Notes under the pieces: model-generated
What the model was told of the DNA's origin: nothing
The model's input: the letters and a program-made list of their open reading frames with translations, nothing else
Database searches by the model: none
Position numbers and translations under genes: made by a program
Part shown: piece by piece, positions 35,940 through 43,547 of the stretch
How positions within the stretch are numbered: position 1 is the first letter of the stretch
Layout: every line of letters begins with the position of its first letter
From: Cellulophaga sp. BC115SP
GTDB taxonomy: Bacteria > Bacteroidota > Bacteroidia > Cytophagales > Spirosomataceae
DNA length: 64,000 bases
Direction: 5' to 3'
Assembly (NCBI RefSeq): GCF_009905545.1
Contig: NZ_JAAALB010000008.1
Span: 124,001 to 188,000, forward strand

Positions 35940-36122
35940 TCATTAATACGTTCATTTCAGAATTACGACCGATTAGGTAGCTTGCCGTTTCGGGACTGGT
36001 TGCCTGCTTCCATTTCCTGATAGCAGGGTTTTCGTTTGGCCAAAAGCTGCAGTATTTTGAGTCTGAGCAGAAAATACAGCATTTGTTCCTGGCAAAACTG
36101 TGGAGAACATAAGCTGTTTCAT
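35940..36122 (-). other. GC-richer block: candidate structured RNA or decayed secreted-protein gene
   Basis: Within a 775-base gap, this block is clearly richer in G and C than its surroundings. On the minus strand an ATG at 36120-36122 opens a frame of about 49 codons with a weak signal-like start (MKQLMFSTVLPGTNAVFSAQ) that soon stops. Another frame, starting inside the block, is open to 35937 and reads ENPAIRKWKQATSPETASYL. The DNA folds well: CCTGCT pairs with AGCAGG, and CCG-AAA-CGG and GG-TAGCTTG-CC hairpins follow. With the terminator at 35667 this looks like a transcribed non-coding element or a frameshifted remnant. I cannot name a family. Confidence 0.35.
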
Positions 36123-36312
36123 AAATAATTATTATTGATTGATGTCTTTAAACAGACTTACGAGAATGGTTTAGGTTTGGATTGTTTGAAACTACTATTT
36201 TTTACATTTATTTTACAATCAAACTTTTGACCTTATCCTTAAATCAACTTCACCTCTTTTCAAATACCTTATATATCAACTTTTATGACCCGCTTACAAA
36301 CACGATAGTCCT

Positions 36313-37425
36313 ATGAAAAAAAATGTTTTGTCCTTTCTATTAGTATGCCTTGTCCAGACCGTCATCATTGCTCAATCTCAAATTGATTCTTTAAGTTATC
36401 CTGTTCGAGTCTTTCAATTATTAACCAAATACAATTGGGAGAAAAACTATGTAGATATGCAAGATGGTAGCATTTTGCAAGACCCTGCTGCCGAACGAAA
36501 AACAGTGATGTGCTTAATATTTCGAAAAAATGGAACTGGCTCATTTGTGCAAGGTGAACAAGCTGCTTCATTTCGCTATCGTATTATCGATTCGTTGGTT
36601 ACAATTAATGAAGCCATTTACAAAATCGATAAAATCAATGATTATGAAATGACATTTAGTGTTTATGCCAAAAATATGGATGAAGGCGAGAAATTTAGAT
36701 TTCACTATTTGGCTACGAAGGATACGCCTGGCGACATTTACTTGCGAAAACTAATCAAACCCAATATTGTTGTAGATACTCCTAAAAAGGATACTATATT
36801 TTTATTTAACCAAGAAGTCTATCCCAAATTCAGAGGCAACTCCGAATGGCTACGTAATGTACCAGACTTTGAACAGGCATTTGACGACACCTATGGCGTT
36901 TCGTACAACTTCATCGAAGATGAGTTTGTATCACATTTGCCCAAAGATATCAATACTCGTTTTGAGGTTTCATTTGATGTGACGACCAGAGGATTAGTTG
37001 AAAATATTGTCATTACCTCAAGTACAAATCCTGAATATAATCCTTATCTAATAGCAGCAATACAAAACACTAGTAGAAAATGGCTTCCCGCCAGATGGAA
37101 AGAGAAAAACTATAAGTCAAGAATCCAATATGCTTTTCAAACAGAAAAAGAAGATCCTAAGGCTATTGCCTACGATCCTGAGATTTATGACAATTTCTAC
37201 AATCGTGCGATGGGTCTAATGGCTCGTAAAAAGTATGACAAGGCGGTGAGCTTACTCACCAAATGTATTTTGATGACTGAAGATTCTATTGATGCACTTT
37301 ATAAACGTGCCGAATGCTACCAGTCAGCAGGAATTATGAAATATGCTTGTATGGATTGGAGTTTCTTGTCATCTAAAGGTCTCAAACGTGCAGAGAAATT
37401 GTATTGGCAAAATTGTAAAGAATAG
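36313..37425 (+). CDS. Secreted protein with TonB-C-like and TPR-like regions
   Basis: 370 residues with a Sec signal peptide (ending about residue 20, IIAQS). The N-terminal half (about 25-150) looks like a small beta domain (SFRYRIIDSLVTINEAIYKI). At about 215-290 the pattern RFEVSFDVTTRGLVENIVI resembles the C-terminal domain of TonB/energy-transducer proteins. The C-terminus (about 300-345) has a tetratricopeptide-like pair (GLMARKKYDKAVSLLTKC, then DALYKRAECYQSAG). No membrane helix anchors it, so it is a periplasmic protein rather than a real TonB. Function unknown; it might interact with outer-membrane receptors. Confidence 0.75.
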   Translation: MKKNVLSFLLVCLVQTVIIAQSQIDSLSYPVRVFQLLTKYNWEKNYVDMQDGSILQDPAAERKTVMCLIFRKNGTGSFVQGEQAASFRYRIIDSLVTINEAIYKIDKINDYEMTFSVYAKNMDEGEKFRFHYLATKDTPGDIYLRKLIKPNIVVDTPKKDTIFLFNQEVYPKFRGNSEWLRNVPDFEQAFDDTYGVSYNFIEDEFVSHLPKDINTRFEVSFDVTTRGLVENIVITSSTNPEYNPYLIAAIQNTSRKWLPARWKEKNYKSRIQYAFQTEKEDPKAIAYDPEIYDNFYNRAMGLMARKKYDKAVSLLTKCILMTEDSIDALYKRAECYQSAGIMKYACMDWSFLSSKGLKRAEKLYWQNCKE

Positions 37426-37704
37426 AGTTATACTGCTTTGAAAGGTTAAAAACTCAATAGGTAATTCATTTTTCGATTTGTATCTCTGTCACTTTAAGTA
37501 CATTTTTTCTAAAAATATTCAAATTTTAAGAAAACGTCTTTTATCTTTACCAATATAGAACAGTGTAGAACTCTATAAATTCACTGATATATTTGATTAT
37601 TAGAAAATCTTAAACACAAAACCAACAATCCTCAACCGTCAAAAGGCTCATTGGAATGCGTGCTTTGTGCCTTGTACTAACTAGTAAAACTACTATTCAT
37701 CCTA

Positions 37705-39540
37705 ATGTTGAAGCGACTATTTTTTCTCCTATTTCCAGTTTCGGTGTATGCACAAACCGAAATACCGCTCAATGATTTGAGCCAATTCCAAAAACCTAGT
37801 GCCAACTGGTCTATCGAAGGGCAAATTGTAGGAACACCGCAAGGCGAAGCACTTGTAACAAGTCCAGGAAAAGGTATTTTGGTCAATACCTTAAAAGCAG
37901 CCAAATATCAACGTACTGACGATTTGGTATTTGCTTTGGAACATGGTGACATTCGTTTGTCGCTCGACTACATGATTCCCAAGGGTTCTAATTCGGGTAT
38001 TTATTTACAAAGCCGTTATGAAGTTCAAATTTTAGATAGCTGGTTAAAACTTCGCCCAAGTGATGGCGATGCTGGTGCTATTTACCACCGTTGGGACGAA
38101 TCACGTGGTGCAGGAAAAGAAGGTTATGAAGGACATCCTCCACGCCAAAATGCTATCAAAGCACCAGGGCTTTGGAATCATATCGAAATTGATTTTCAAG
38201 CACCAAGATTTGACGCTAACGGCAAAAAAATTGCCAATGCGAAATTTGTCAAAATCATGTTAAATGGCGTTTTGCTTCACGAAAACGTAGAGCTTTTGGG
38301 TGTAACTCGTGGCGCAGTTTCGACTCAAGAAACCAGCAAAGCGCCATTGATGATTCAAGGAGACCACGGTCAAGTTGCTTTCAAAAATATTCGTTATGAA
38401 GTTTTTGACAAACCACTAGTTCAAATGGGAACTGCCGATTATGCTTACTACAAAGGCAAATTGGCTGACCTCAAGGTAAAAGATCAAAAGCCTGAAGCTA
38501 CTGGAACTACGAAAGAACCTTCTATGAAACTAGCTCAAGCAAAATCTGACTTTTTGCTGAGATTTGATGGAACAATTACTATTCCAGAAAAGGATACTTA
38601 TACCTTCACTACCAACTGGACAGGAACAGGAGCATTATTGATTGATGGAGACACAATTACTACAGGTAGTCACTGGTACAATGAAGACGTACAAGGTAAG
38701 AGAACCTTATCAGCTGGGGCTCATAAATATACCTTATATTATGCTAAAGACTTCGGTTGGGGTCCTAGAGCTTTAGGATGTTTTGTTGAACGTGTAGGTA
38801 CACATCGTCAGTCTATCACTGAGCGTACGTCACTGCCAGAACCAGAAGCTACTCCATTAGTAGAAATCACAATCGACCAAGAGCCAAAACTACAACGCTC
38901 TTTTGTTGTATATAATGACCGTAAAAAAACACATGCTATTAGTGTAGGTTTGCCAGGAGGGTTAAACTTCTCTTATGACCTTAACCAAGGAGGTTTCTTG
39001 GAATGTTGGAGAGGTAAATTTTTGGATGTGACACAAATGTGGCATGACCGTGGCGAGCCTCAAACTGCCGCACCAATGGGTGTTACGGTACAGTCAAATG
39101 GTAAATTCCCGTTGGCTTTTATTGCTAGTGCCAATGCTTCTTTTCCAGATTCTTTGAATAAAACTGAGTTGAAATACAAAGGTTACCAGCTCATTAAGCA
39201 AGAAAATGGCGTGGCATATCCTGTATTTACTTATGAATACAATGGTTTGTCTATCAAAGACCAAACGATTTCTTCTACGAAAAACGAAGGCTTGGTTCGT
39301 CGTTTACAAATCGGAGGCAATGCAATCAGTTCACAGCCATTGTACGCACTTGTGGCAGAAGGGGAAGTTATTAAGAATGTTGGTAAAAATTTGTATGCCA
39401 TTAATAACCAAACGTATTATATAGAGCTATTGGGCGATACTGCCAATCAGCAAGCTGTGGTTCGTCAGTCAAACGGCAAAACCCAATTATTGATTCCTGT
39501 GAGTGGATTAAAAGAGGTAAGTTATCAAGTGACTTTCTAA
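37705..39540 (+). CDS. 3-keto-disaccharide hydrolase (DUF1080) plus PA14-type protein
   Basis: 611 residues with a Sec signal (ending VYAQ, about residue 17). The DUF1080 concanavalin-like domain spans about 20-235 (GDIRLSLDYMIPKGSNSGIY, then YEVQILDSW, then PGLWNHIEIDFQAPRF). A PA14-like carbohydrate-binding domain (about 270-360, GTGALLIDGDTI) follows. The C-terminal part (about 390-611) is a beta-domain I cannot name. DUF1080 proteins cleave 3-keto-glycosides made by sugar oxidation, or bind glycans, in the periplasm. The gene 54 bases downstream encodes a propeller/cytochrome c protein, so the two are probably an operon for oxidative glycoside breakdown. Confidence 0.85.
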   Translation: MLKRLFFLLFPVSVYAQTEIPLNDLSQFQKPSANWSIEGQIVGTPQGEALVTSPGKGILVNTLKAAKYQRTDDLVFALEHGDIRLSLDYMIPKGSNSGIYLQSRYEVQILDSWLKLRPSDGDAGAIYHRWDESRGAGKEGYEGHPPRQNAIKAPGLWNHIEIDFQAPRFDANGKKIANAKFVKIMLNGVLLHENVELLGVTRGAVSTQETSKAPLMIQGDHGQVAFKNIRYEVFDKPLVQMGTADYAYYKGKLADLKVKDQKPEATGTTKEPSMKLAQAKSDFLLRFDGTITIPEKDTYTFTTNWTGTGALLIDGDTITTGSHWYNEDVQGKRTLSAGAHKYTLYYAKDFGWGPRALGCFVERVGTHRQSITERTSLPEPEATPLVEITIDQEPKLQRSFVVYNDRKKTHAISVGLPGGLNFSYDLNQGGFLECWRGKFLDVTQMWHDRGEPQTAAPMGVTVQSNGKFPLAFIASANASFPDSLNKTELKYKGYQLIKQENGVAYPVFTYEYNGLSIKDQTISSTKNEGLVRRLQIGGNAISSQPLYALVAEGEVIKNVGKNLYAINNQTYYIELLGDTANQQAVVRQSNGKTQLLIPVSGLKEVSYQVTF

Positions 39541-39594
39541 GAAATCATTGTATTCACAGATTTTTCAACATTTCTATTTAAGCATTCAAGATTT

Positions 39595-41514
39595 ATGAAA
39601 AGATATTATCAATTACTCCTCACCCTAGGACTCTTGGGACTTGGAGCATCTTCGGGAATAGCACAAAATAAACCAAAGCCTTTAACAGAAGAAGATTTTT
39701 ATGAAATAAAAACCGTTGCCATCCCTGATGGTATTCGCTTAGAGGCAGGTGGTCTTGCTCCTATGCCTGACGGTCGTTTGGGTGTTTGTACACGTCGTGG
39801 TGAAGTTTGGATTATCGAAAACCCTTACCAAACTAATGGTACAAAACCTAGTTACAAACTCTTTGCGAGCGGTTTACACGAATCATTAGGTTTGGCATAC
39901 CGTGATGGTTCTTTTTACTGTACACAACGTGGTGAATTGACTAAATTAACAGATACCGACGGCGACGACAAAGCTGATTTATACGAAAATGTAGCCAATT
40001 GGGACTTATCTGGTAACTACCACGAGTATTCTTATGGTCCAGTTTTTGATAAAAACGGCGATATGTATCTTACTTTCAACGTGGCATGGGTAGGTTATGG
40101 AGAAGGTAAATTGGCCAAATGGCGTGGATGGTTGGTAAAAGTAACCAAAGATGGTAAACTAGAGCCAGTTGCTACAGGATTGCGCTCACCAGCAGGCTTT
40201 ACAGTAAACTCTAATGGAGATGTTTTATTTGGCGAAAACCAAGGTGACTGGGTTGGTTCAGGACGTGTGACACATCTTGAAAAAGGGGATTTTGCAGGAA
40301 ACGCAGGTGGTTTGTATTGGACAAAAGAACCAGATTCTCCTTTAAAATTAACGAGAGAGGACCTTCCTGATACTGGCGAGCCTATGTACGAAGCTGCCAA
40401 GAAAGTAAAGGCTTTGAAATTACCAGCAGTGTGGTTCCCTCATGCTATCATGGGTATTTCGACAGCTGACATGATTGAAGATGAAACCAATGGCAAATTT
40501 GGTCCATTCCAAGGGCAATACATCGTATTTGACCAAGGACAATCAAAAGCCATGCGTATGAGTTTGGAGAAAGTAAATGGCAAATATCAAGGTGCTTGTT
40601 ATCCATTCCGCGAAGGTTTTCAATCAGGTACAGTACGTGCACGTTGGGGTAACGATGGTTCTATTTTCGTAGGGATGACTTCACGTGGTTGGGGTTCTAC
40701 TGGAAAAGATTTATATGGTTTACAGCGCTTGGTTTGGAATGGTCGTTTGCCTTTCGAAATGAAAACAATTAGCGCAAGACCAGATGGTTTTGAGATTGAA
40801 TTTACACAACCTGTGGATGCTAAAACTGCCGCTGATGCAGCAAATTATGAGCTAAAAAGCTTCACATACAAATATCACCACAATTACGGTAGTCCGATTA
40901 TTAATCAAGAAAAGACCCCATTGAAAGGGATTATTGTATCAGCAGACCGCAAGAAGGTTCGTTTAGTAATTGACAACTTACGCAAAGGATATATCCATGA
41001 AGTTCGCCCATCGGGTATCTTAAACGAGGAAGGACAACCTCTTTTGCATGAAGTCGGGTATTATACGCTCAACAATATTCCTGATGGCGAAGCGGCTCAG
41101 TTAACAGAATCTCAGAAAGTAAAAGCTAGCACTGCTCCAGCACCAAGTACAAGCACGCCAGCGAAAAAGACGACTCCTATCAATGGTACTAAAAAGGTAG
41201 CAGATGCAGGTTTAATTGATAGCAAACAAGTAGCGACTTTATTGAAAAAACATGCTTGTACCAGTTGTCATGCAGAAGCTACACGTGTAGTAGGACCTCC
41301 GTTTACAGAGGTTGCGAAACGAAATTATACAAATGAGCAAATTTTGGAATTGGTATATCACCCAAAACCAGAAAACTGGCCAGACTATGCCACAGAAATG
41401 GCATCGATGACACACGTGCCAAAGGCTGATGTACTAAAAATTGCAGCGTGGATTAATGCGCTTGGCAAGAAGAAGGCTCAAGCAGATTTGAACAAATTGG
41501 AGAATCACGACTAA
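39595..41514 (+). CDS. Secreted propeller protein with C-terminal cytochrome c
   Basis: 639 residues with a Sec signal (ending GIAQ, about residue 23). A six-bladed propeller of the soluble sugar/L-sorbosone dehydrogenase type spans about 35-400 (GGLAPMPDGRLGVCTRRGEVWII, written here as two family strands, and LRSPAGFTVNSNGDVLFGENQGD). A beta-sandwich (about 400-500) and a Ser/Thr/Pro linker follow. The C-terminal monohaem cytochrome c (about 545-635) has C555-T-S-C558-H559 and an axial Met in MASMTHVP. The cytochrome would accept electrons from periplasmic sugar oxidation. Its partnership with the DUF1080 gene fits the 3-keto-glycoside route. Confidence 0.87.
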   Translation: MKRYYQLLLTLGLLGLGASSGIAQNKPKPLTEEDFYEIKTVAIPDGIRLEAGGLAPMPDGRLGVCTRRGEVWIIENPYQTNGTKPSYKLFASGLHESLGLAYRDGSFYCTQRGELTKLTDTDGDDKADLYENVANWDLSGNYHEYSYGPVFDKNGDMYLTFNVAWVGYGEGKLAKWRGWLVKVTKDGKLEPVATGLRSPAGFTVNSNGDVLFGENQGDWVGSGRVTHLEKGDFAGNAGGLYWTKEPDSPLKLTREDLPDTGEPMYEAAKKVKALKLPAVWFPHAIMGISTADMIEDETNGKFGPFQGQYIVFDQGQSKAMRMSLEKVNGKYQGACYPFREGFQSGTVRARWGNDGSIFVGMTSRGWGSTGKDLYGLQRLVWNGRLPFEMKTISARPDGFEIEFTQPVDAKTAADAANYELKSFTYKYHHNYGSPIINQEKTPLKGIIVSADRKKVRLVIDNLRKGYIHEVRPSGILNEEGQPLLHEVGYYTLNNIPDGEAAQLTESQKVKASTAPAPSTSTPAKKTTPINGTKKVADAGLIDSKQVATLLKKHACTSCHAEATRVVGPPFTEVAKRNYTNEQILELVYHPKPENWPDYATEMASMTHVPKADVLKIAAWINALGKKKAQADLNKLENHD

Positions 41515-41520
41515 ATAATG

Positions 41521-41584
41521 TAGAATGGTGAATTACGAATTGTGAATAATTACTTTCATTCACAACTCATAATTCACCATTCTA
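41521..41584. repeat. Long inverted repeat of the TTGTGAAT family
   Basis: 27-base arms (41521-41547 and 41558-41584) with two mismatches and a 10-base loop, between convergent genes. The TTGTGAAT core also occurs at 45735, 48438 and 63084-63225. It probably doubles as a bidirectional terminator. Confidence 0.7.
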
Positions 41585-41597
41585 AAATTAATCTTCA

Positions 41598-41942
41598 CTA
41601 CTCTCCCGCAACACCTTTACTAGTATCTTGAAGGGCAATTGTAGATTTTTTGACTTTCTTGGTGTATGGCATTTTGTAATTAACAGGCTCCGTTGACGAC
41701 GTTCTCTCAATTACTAAACCACTTTCTACCGTTTTACTTCCTAAACTCTGCTTGTAATTCCTGTTCGAAACTACCTGCTCGGTTTGTGTAATGTACTTTG
41801 CTTTTTTGGCAGCCGCAGCCGCCTTGTTGGGGTGCTTGTAGTTGCCAGTGTTGTAACCAGGGTCACCCGCTGGGATTTCTTGGGCGAGTGCTCCAAAGCT
41901 TGCCATCAACAACAAACCCGCCCCAAAAACTGATACTTTCAT
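41598..41942 (-). CDS. Small secreted protein of unknown function
   Basis: 114 residues with a clear Sec signal peptide (MKVSVFGAGLLLMASFGALA). The mature 94 residues are basic and hydrophilic, with a short Ala/Lys-rich stretch (KAAAAAKKAKY) and Ser/Thr-rich segments. No cysteine and no known domain. It may be a periplasmic or secreted peptide. It is followed by an inverted repeat and preceded by another small unknown gene on the same strand with a 58-base gap. Confidence 0.65.
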   Translation of the reverse strand: MKVSVFGAGLLLMASFGALAQEIPAGDPGYNTGNYKHPNKAAAAAKKAKYITQTEQVVSNRNYKQSLGSKTVESGLVIERTSSTEPVNYKMPYTKKVKKSTIALQDTSKGVAGE

Positions 41943-42000
41943 GATTCAATAAATTTTAATTGTATGTGATTTGTTTCAGAAAATTCACATCAAGAAAAAC

Positions 42001-42411
42001 TTATGCAGCCATTCCATAATCATCTACATCAAAACGTTTTTTGTACAACGCTCTGAATGTAGGAACCATACCTAACATTTCGTCTAGTTTGTACTGAGCC
42101 TTACGATAAGTATAGTTATTTTTATTAGACGCTACTAAGTTTCTGAAAAGATGAGACATCATATAGAGCTCTTGTTCGTGCATAGTAAAATCTAATATTT
42201 CATACATTAAGAAACCCTTCTGTCCATCTTCGCGTACCATAAATAGTACTAGGTAAAAATTCTCATCTTTTACGAATGAGATAACTTGATTTTGGTTGAA
42301 TTCTTTTGGCATATATCCAAAGTCAACTAAACAATCTAAGATCTCTACCTCGTTTATGCTTGTATATAAATTAGGAGTCAAAAACTGATTTGCTTTCATC
42401 GTCGCTTCCAT
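42001..42411 (-). CDS. Hypothetical cytoplasmic protein
   Basis: 136 residues, no signal peptide and no membrane helix. Mixed alpha/beta composition with a strand-rich middle (QVISFVKDENFYLVLFMV) and helical end (RKAQYKLDEMLGMVPTFRALYKKRF). Acidic N-terminal half. I recognise no family. Codon use and length argue that it is real. It could start at ATG 42411 or at the second ATG, 42399. Upstream is a very AT-rich 485-base region. Confidence 0.65.
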   Translation of the reverse strand: MEATMKANQFLTPNLYTSINEVEILDCLVDFGYMPKEFNQNQVISFVKDENFYLVLFMVREDGQKGFLMYEILDFTMHEQELYMMSHLFRNLVASNKNNYTYRKAQYKLDEMLGMVPTFRALYKKRFDVDDYGMAA

Positions 42412-42896
42412 ATCTTTTCTTATTTTATTGTGGTTTTATTTTGTTTCGTTTGTTGTTCTAGTAAGAATTACGACCGAAAGTTTACAATAAAAAAAATCAA
42501 TGTCAAGCACCTCATTTTTTGACAAAAAGTTGATTTTTAGCCCTTTTTCTAGTGATTTTAGGCTTTTTTTCGAACTGAATACTACTTTTAAAATACCCTT
42601 TATCAACAAAAATCACTTTTTATTTCAAAACCAGCATTTTTTGAAAGCCCTCTTTTCAAAAAACATAAAAACTAAATTTTTCAAATATTTTTTTGTACTT
42701 TAATTTATTGGAAGTTGATATTTAGCATGCTTATAACTGGATTTTATTTCTTTTTTCCAAAAGAAGGTACAAAAACTATTGTTATAGCAATTATTCATAC
42801 AAAAATTGACAAATGTCGGTATAATTAAGGGTACTTTCTCCAAAAAAGAAATAAGCATTTTTACTTATAAATATTTCAATATTTTTTTGTACCAAA
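42412..42896. other. AT-rich intergenic region, nothing recognised
   Basis: About 485 bases of very AT-rich DNA with long T-runs. It has open frames on the plus strand of low-complexity Phe/Lys/Asn composition, which I do not accept as genes. I see no promoter match, repeat or RNA fold; it must contain the promoter for the 42411 gene. Confidence 0.5.
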
Positions 42897-42931
42897 CAAA
42901 AATCCCCTGCATAGTCTAGCTATACAGGGGA
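42897..42931 (-). terminator. Terminator after the histidine phosphatase gene
   Basis: An 11-bp stem (42904-42914 with 42920-42930, one G-T pair) with a 5-base loop and TTTTT on the minus strand, 20 bases after the stop. Confidence 0.85.
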
Positions 42932-42950
42932 CTTCTCATCCTATTATTCA

Positions 42951-43457
42951 CTAATATTTACTTGCTTCAAACTTGAGCACTTTGCCTTTCTTCCTGCTAA
43001 TAATATATAGATTATCATACTCTGTATCTGGCAATATCTTGGTTTCAAAATTTACACCAAATTTTCGAATGATATCAGGAACCGTATTACTATGCCCAAC
43101 AATCAAAACAGTCTTGTTTTGAACACCTACTTTTTCCAAATCGTCTGACAAAACAACATCTTTGGCACTATACCAAAGTGTGTCTATCCGATTTTTGATA
43201 CGAAGCGAATCAGCGGTCTGTTGCACGCGCAAATACTCTGTTACAAAGATTTTTTGAATACCAGCTTTTGCTAAGCGTTGATACAAAGCTCCAGCGCGTT
43301 GGTGTCCCTGAGCATTGAGTGGACGCATACGGTCATTTCCTTGAAAAGCCACATCTTTTTCAGCATGGCGAACCACATAAATCTTCTGGGTGGTCTGACA
43401 AGCTGTCAAACTTAGCATTACCCAAAATAGAGAAGCAAAAATGATTTTTGGTAGCAT
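42951..43457 (-). CDS. Histidine phosphatase family lipoprotein
   Basis: 168 residues from the ATG at 43457, giving a lipoprotein signal with the lipobox LTAC. The catalytic motif RHAEKD is at about residues 31-36 (phospho-accepting His). The second active-site His is in VGHSNTVPD. This is the branch-1 phosphoglycerate-mutase-like fold, close to SixA. It removes phosphate from a small molecule or protein, here outside the cytoplasm. An earlier in-frame ATG at 43481 would spoil the signal sequence. It follows the prolyl oligopeptidase gene on the same strand with a long hairpin between them. Confidence 0.87.
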   Translation of the reverse strand: MLPKIIFASLFWVMLSLTACQTTQKIYVVRHAEKDVAFQGNDRMRPLNAQGHQRAGALYQRLAKAGIQKIFVTEYLRVQQTADSLRIKNRIDTLWYSAKDVVLSDDLEKVGVQNKTVLIVGHSNTVPDIIRKFGVNFETKILPDTEYDNLYIISRKKGKVLKFEASKY

Positions 43458-43466
43458 AGTTTTCTG

Positions 43467-43547
43467 AGAGGGGTTAGGCAAGAGGCACTAGGCAAAGAGT
43501 ATTTTTATTTTTCACTAGTGCCTCTTTGCCTAATCCCTATCCCCTCT
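43467..43547. repeat. Long imperfect inverted repeat (GGCAAAG family)
   Basis: Arms 43467-43499 and 43513-43547, rich in TTAGGCAA / GGCACTAG modules, with small bulges. It begins directly after the prolyl oligopeptidase stop on the minus strand, so it may slow transcription into the downstream phosphatase gene. Confidence 0.55.

Noticed and set aside
35940-36122. Possible SRP RNA or GEMM-type riboswitch because of AGGAAATGGAAGCAG and GGCAACC blocks
   Set aside because: The diagnostic GGAA tetraloop stem of SRP RNA and the full c-di-GMP receptor core could not be found; kept only as an unassigned structured block.
37501-37704. TATCTTTA near 37542 as promoter for the DUF1080 gene
   Set aside because: Last base deviates from the -7 consensus and no TTG lies at the right spacing.
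42500-42703. A plus-strand frame of 67 codons in the AT-rich gap
   Set aside because: Phe/Lys/Asn-rich low-complexity translation without a signal, domain or promoter; typical of random AT-rich DNA.
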